The position numbers and the translations under genes were made by a program. The notes beneath the pieces are model-generated. The model saw only the letters and a program-made list of their open reading frames with translations. It was not told the origin of the DNA and searched no databases. From positions 3,906,001-3,970,000 of the forward strand of contig JAPVLO010000138.1 in NCBI GenBank assembly GCA_027257055.1: a DNA stretch of 64,000 bases, written 5' to 3'. Each line of letters opens with the position of its first letter. Within the stretch, counting starts at the first letter, position 1. Below are positions 58,778 to 64,000 of this stretch, piece by piece. The DNA comes from Cephalopachus bancanus (taxonomy: Eukaryota > Chordata > Mammalia > Primates > Tarsiidae).

Positions 58778-61254
58778 ATGGAAAAATAAACAAAATATTT
58801 TATATTAATTGCCCCTTATTAGTAGTATCTGAATCTTGAGACTAACTTTTTCTATATGTTTAAAGCCATAATTTTATTACTTTTAGCCATGATCTAGTAT
58901 ACCATAATAAGATAGTCAAAGTCAATAAATATTTGTGGTCTAAAAACTAGATGCGTAATGTATTATTATTGCATGATGTTTTTCTAAAAGCAAGGAGTGC
59001 AAAATAGCATGTCACTTATTCTTTATTACAAAAGCATTTTTTCCTTTATTTTAACTTGCAAAAAATAATTTCTCCAAGCCTAACAAACCATTTTAGAAGT
59101 GGTATTTGTGTTTCTGACAATGTTGAATTTTTTCATGCGCATTTTCTTGTTTTGCCACAGAGTCAAACATTGTGAAATGATATTTGAAATGAAATTGATT
59201 TGGAAGATTAACTAATATGTCTGTTTCTAGTGTTTTTTCTACCGTAATAATGAGCTCTAATATTTCTGATCCCTTCCTCAACAGTCATATGGGAGTGGAG
59301 TGTAGATAGGGCTATCGAAAAAGGAGTTTTAAATAAGTCTAATTAAAGAAATAGGAGGGGAATTTTGAGAGTGAGTTACCACCAATTTTTTTTTAACTTT
59401 ATTTCTGATATGACAGATAGGAACTTACTCCATCATCTAATAAGAAAGAAATCATGCGATCCAGAGTGAGTCTCTTTATGATCTTTAGTCTAGACTAGTC
59501 CAAGGGGGATGTAAAAGTACAAAGTTCGAATCTTCTCTCATCTTTTTTGTTTGGGTTGAGGTCACTGACGGGGCAGAGCAGGGAACTGTGTGGCTAACTG
59601 TCGTGAAGACAGCCTTTGAGTCAATGCTAAGTGTTATGTTCAAACGTGGCCAATATTTTTAAACTCTATTAAAAAAAGATCTTCAAAAAATGTGGACAAT
59701 GAAATCCTTGTCTAGCTTCTTTTTTCCTTTTTCCTATTAGCACATAAAGTCACAAATGTGTGTTACCAAGTCAAACATAGTCACTCTTGTAGATACATGT
59801 TCCCAGCAGGGTTTCATTTGTGCTTAGTGCTGCGGTTTGGTGAAAACCCCTCTCATGTGTGTCGTTGCTTTCATTTTTGAGCTTGTCACAGCATGAAATC
59901 AGTATCTCACTGAGAGCAGTTTTTTTCTTAATACCCTGAGACTTGGAGGCTAAGTAATTTAAATGTTTGAATATGCAGAGATATGTTGAAGTGTAGTTTG
60001 TGTACTCATATCAAGTTCTCTTATCAAAGAATGGAAAAATTACAGTAAAACAACGTAATCTGAAGTGGAGGGTGTTGAGAAACCTGTTCTTTCTGTTTCC
60101 ATGTTTTCCTAGAACAGAATGCATTTCTTTCCTAAAAGTCCACGAATGTGTAGTACCAGTTATAATATGTCAAAACAGCTCTATGTTAAAACAATATATT
60201 TGCATGAAAGTCTGCCTTTTTACCTTCTCTATATCTGAGATAACTTAGACCAGGCTTGAATGTGGAAATGTTTAGACATTGTCTTTTCTACGGTTCCAAA
60301 TCCTGATTATTTTTTTCTTCTGTAAGTTTTCCACTATACCCTAAACAGAATCAGAAGTTAGTTTCTCTTGATGTTCAAGTCTGTGTACATTCAATTCCCC
60401 AAAGAGAAAGATGAGATGGTTCTCTTAAATTTATGGTGTGTGTCTGTACTGACTGGCATGCGACGGGAGCGCTGGTTAGAAAACCACAGCTTTATGATGC
60501 TTTGGGTCAATTGCTGTTTTGACATTATGGTTATTTTACAGTAATCGGCATATTAATCTGAGAGTTTTCTCATATATGCAAAATGCAGAGTATAAAGTTT
60601 AGTAGCATATAAGAGAGTTTAGTAGCATATAAGACCAAGCAAGGTTAAGGTTTGCTTGCCTTGTGGTGCAGCTGATAAAACAATTGGACTGTTTCCAAGA
60701 TTCCTCTACTTCAGCTTTGTCATTTATTTTTCTCTGTCGTTACTTTTTAAGGAAAAAAAAATAGGCTTATTTCCATGAAACTCTGAGGTGGCAAACCTGT
60801 ACTTTGCATGAAAGAAAAACATTTTTTGTGAGTGAAATGCATATGGAAGTACTCCAGCAAGCTCAGTTTGTGTAATTTGTTAGGACTTACGTACATAGGA
60901 GGTAAAATAATTTCCAGAGTTGGGGAAAAAAAAAAGACAGATTGGGTCACAGCCTTTTGGCCAAGATGTTGACAAACCAAGTAGATGATAAACCACTTCA
61001 AGCAGGATATTTTCCATACTCCTTAACACACAGTAATTAAAATTTGCTTTCATAGCTTTGAAAATGCTTCTTTTTATCTAAATGCAAGCACCCATAAGGT
61101 AATTAAGTAACTTGTGTTTGACAGACTTGAAATAGTCTCCTAGATGTATTATTTAAATGACTCCCTTCCTGTTTCTAATACATTGAAGTTTATTCTTTTT
61201 AGGATTTCAAGGTATTTACATGTTTTTATTGAGTAGCTACCTTATTCTCAAAAT
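58778..61254. other. Unique interval without recognised elements
   Basis: No gene or named repeat. The section at about 59700-59920 is balanced in composition and could be conserved. A small duplication lies at 60596-60633. Confidence 0.45.
60596..60633 (+). repeat. 18-bp tandem duplication, period 20 bp
   Basis: AGTTTAGTAGCATATAAG occurs at 60596-60613 and again at 60616-60633, joined by AG. An exact copy, so recent. Confidence 0.9.
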
Positions 61255-61256
61255 TA

Positions 61257-61747
61257 TAAGGGTGACCCAAAAAACCCAGAATTCGTTTATTAAAAAATTG
61301 TGCATTTATTCTTACATGTTTAAACATCAGTCACCTTCAAAGTACTCTCTGCTTGATGCACTACACCCATAAAGATATTTTTTACACTGCTCAAAACAGA
61401 TTTTCAACTCATCCATTTTGATGCTTTTTTAATGCTTCTGCCATCTTTTGTTCTGCTTCTCCCACATGGGCAAAATGTTTCCTTTTGAGGACTTTTTTCA
61501 TCCGGGGAAACAAAAACGTTGCTTGGGGACAGATCAGGTGACTAGGAAGGGTGGGGCACCAGGACCATGCAGTTTTTGATCAAAAATTGCTGAACACTCA
61601 GCACTGTGTGGTCAGGAGGGTAGTCATGGACGAATCAGTCACCTGTTTGTCACAAATAGGAATGTTTCTTTTACCAAGTCATGATGCAAACCTCTCAAAA
61701 CTGCCAGATAAAAATTTTGGTTGACTGTTTGATCCAGAAGAACAAAT
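61257..61747 (-). mobile_element. Decayed mariner transposon, 5' truncated (copy B)
   Basis: On the complement strand the right terminal repeat is at 61257-61285 (AATTCTGGGTTTTTTGGGTC), next to TA. Going inward it keeps the C-terminal half of a mariner transposase: the final YFEGD (near 61340), the FLFP stretch (near 61510), the block holding the third catalytic D (now degraded, near 61630) and the EFV..QTVN segment (near 61735). The sequence stops there, so the 5' half and left terminal repeat are absent. It is about 80% like copy A over the shared 250 bp, with a stop or frameshift every few dozen codons. No active transposase is possible. Confidence 0.85.
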
Positions 61748-61804
61748 TCCAAGAGTACTGCAAGGTGCCTACCCTATAAAAGATAATGCCTGTTTTGGGG
61801 AGGA

Positions 61805-61905
61805 CCCTCAAAATAAGTACATTGAAGAATACATAATCCCTGAGGAGTTTACCATCTCGTTGAGGGCATATGACAAAAAAGTACAAATAAATGAATAATG
61901 ACATA
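61805..61905 (-). mobile_element. Possible L2 tail fossil
   Basis: GAATACATAATCCCTGAGGAG, TTTACCATCTCGTTGAGGGC and ACAAATAAATGAATAATGACA resemble the complement of the L2 tail (ATAGTCCCTGCCCTTGAGG then AGTCTAGT). Very diverged. Confidence 0.4.
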
Positions 61906-64000
61906 GATTCTATTTCTATTGAGTCTTTCTATTTCTACTGAAGAACATTTTCTTTCAGCAAAATGTATCTGTTGTACACTATGTCATATAGTTAAGTTTT
62001 GTACACTGATTAAAAGATTTGAGAAGACAGGCAGATATTCAAATAGATCTGCTGGTACAGACAACCTCTGAAGATGAGGAAGCCAAATAAACAGAAAAGT
62101 AAATAAAAAGACAATGTAATAGAAATAGTAGTGGAAAGAGATGTTAACGTATATAATACTGTAGTGTCATAAAATTGAGTTTCTATATGTTTGGTGTAGT
62201 CGACAATCAATAAATATGCCTTTAATGTTGTCCTCCAGTGTTACAAGGTATCAATACCAGTTATGCTACCTGAGAGGCACAGAGAATAATGAAAACACCT
62301 TCGCAAAAAAGTGTTCACAATTTTAGGATGGTGGCAGAAAATTAACTCTTCTAAGCAGAAAACCCTATTTGGTGCACTGATTGCATGCTTGAAAGCCAGC
62401 CCTGTAAAGATGGTAATTGAGTCAAAGTCTTCAAAGTAAGAAATGGTTTTCAATTCTTTAAATCATTATTCCTTGGCAGAATGCTAGTATTTTCTTTAAG
62501 AGTTGCTGTGAAGATTGATGAAATACTTCATGTAAACTACTTCGGCAGCGGCGAGCACTTTGGAGACCATTTGACACATGATTATTATTTTCTTCCTTAC
62601 TTATCTTTTAGCTGTTTTTCACTAGAGCTTTCCTCTTATTTGCTGACCACACTATCATAAGTTCTCCTTAATTCTTCTCTTTTTTCCTCCCATTTCCTTC
62701 CCCATGACTTTAATCAGTTTTTTTTTTTCCTTTCATTGAACAATAAATATGGGTCTTGTACTACGCTTTTTTCCTATAACAAGGGCACGCCATGGCCAGT
62801 GGTGCCACTTTACGGTTCCAACCATGCCTCCATGCTGAGTGCATTCTTTCATCAGATTTCCTTGACATCTGTAAAAGATCAGTCCAGGAATGTATAATTG
62901 CTAGTGGTGTAGAATGTGCAGTACAGAAAATATGGCTATTCATCGTGGAGAAGAGCCCAGTCACTGAAGTTTAAATACATCAGAGTGTCCTTTAAAAAGA
63001 AGAGGTAGGAATGCATTGATAGTTACGTGCTGGAAATCTCATAGTCTGAATAGGTGTTCAATGGATTCTCCATATAGTTCACACAGATTTCTACTCATTG
63101 CAGTAGATAGTTTTCAAAAGGTATATTTTACATTATGCTATGGAGAGGAAAATGTTGAAGTCTTTTGAATAATAAAAGGAAAGGTCAATCCATATCCAAA
63201 ATTTGAACAGAGAAAATATGGCTTAAATTAAAATAGTCTTTTTTTTTCTAGCTATAGGTATAAAGCTTGTATGATACATATAATTGTGTGTGCTATTCTT
63301 TTGCTATACCTGGAAATAGTCTATGTATGAAAAAATTGAGATTTAACCAACACAAACACAGCATGTCTTTCTATGTCTGTAACTATATCAGGAAAGTACA
63401 ATATCTCCACTCTCTTTCCTAAGGGACGCTTAGAAAGACCAAAATTAGCTTTATGTAATATAAAAAAAACTCTGCGTTACTATTTTCTAGAATTACACGG
63501 TGTATATGACTTTGTTTCTTTAATGTTTTGAATGAAAATTATCTACCATAAATAACTTGTTCTTTCAACTGGACTACACAAATCAGGCACTGAAACTTGT
63601 CAGAATATTAGACACTTTTGAACCTGAAAGGAAAACCGATTACAAACATGACTTTAATGAGGATTGAGAAAGGTAATTTTTGAAGTTCAACTCCCAATAT
63701 AATTTAAAAGCATTCATGCTTTTCGATTATGTACCCTGGTAATTAAATTAATTATTAAGTCCCATTATATATATTATAGATATCTACAGTTTTAATTTAA
63801 TTATTACATTTATGCATGCACCTCTGAATGTATTGTACACAAAATTAAATTTAAATATAAGTTAAAAATTGGACCACAGAAAGATGAATAGAATTCCTAA
63901 TATAGTCCCCCTGCCCCACATGACTCATAAATTCCCTGAAATGTGGATATTCGATGTTGCAAAGCCCTGGATCCTTCTTTGGTGGGATCTGGAAGATTTG
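61906..64000. other. Unique interval to the end of the window
   Basis: No gene recognised. A MIR-like piece may lie at about 62500-62580 (TTGCTGTGAAGATTGATGAAAT, ACTTCATGTAAACTACTTC). Opposed frames of 60-67 codons at 62761-62974 have no domain. The rest is AT-rich DNA. Confidence 0.45.

Noticed and set aside
62761..62974. Opposed 60- and 67-codon frames as a small gene
   Set aside because: No domain, no conserved motif, and two strands open at once is common by chance at this length.

Overview
This window looks like nuclear, non-coding DNA from a primate. I find no gene in it. It is AT-rich with very few CpGs outside young repeats. No reading frame has a recognisable domain or exon structure, apart from decayed transposase and frames that run through Alu or LINE DNA. 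I see no tRNA, rRNA or snRNA gene, no CpG island and no prokaryotic or viral features. It is best read as a gene desert or the inside of a very large intron; which of the two cannot be told from sequence alone.

Organism. Thirteen dimeric 7SL-derived SINEs (Alu) place it in primates. Six are young, CpG-rich, and most have recognisable target-site duplications. They share a sequence unlike the human AluJ/S/Y and unlike the lemur and galago Alus as I remember them: a left arm starting GCCGGGCTCGGTGGCTCAGCC, the linker CTACAATAAATC, and a right arm with CGCCGGAGCCCAGCAGGTCG. By exclusion a tarsier is the best guess; this is inference, not a database result.

Layout. Positions 1-4.6 kb are mostly unique AT-rich DNA with a strong G-quadruplex motif and a 16-bp palindrome. 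From 4.6 to 15.2 kb there are four Alus of the young type or its relatives, an L1 3' end, MER5-like and MER20 elements, a perfect 15-bp-arm hairpin, and a diverged ~300-bp duplication (7.4 and 9.0 kb). From 15.2 to 25 kb lie MIR and L2 fossils, one young Alu and a decayed mariner transposon. From 25 to 36 kb are unique DNA, a rearranged Alu, an L2 3' end of about 0.9 kb and two tandem Alus. From 36 to 46 kb are microsatellites, L2/MIR fossils (one MIR sits inside an L2), an old L1 fragment and unassigned GC-richer blocks. From 46 to 52 kb repeats are almost absent and there are candidate conserved non-coding blocks. From 52 to 64 kb are six further elements of the Alu, L1 and MIR classes, facing CA/TG arrays, inverted Alu pairs and a second mariner copy.

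Nothing here amounts to a new gene system. The items most worth a second look are the Alu subfamily, the two mariner fossils, the diverged local duplications, the hairpin with a template-switch signature, and the possible enhancer-like blocks. All family names come from remembered consensus patterns, not from a search.
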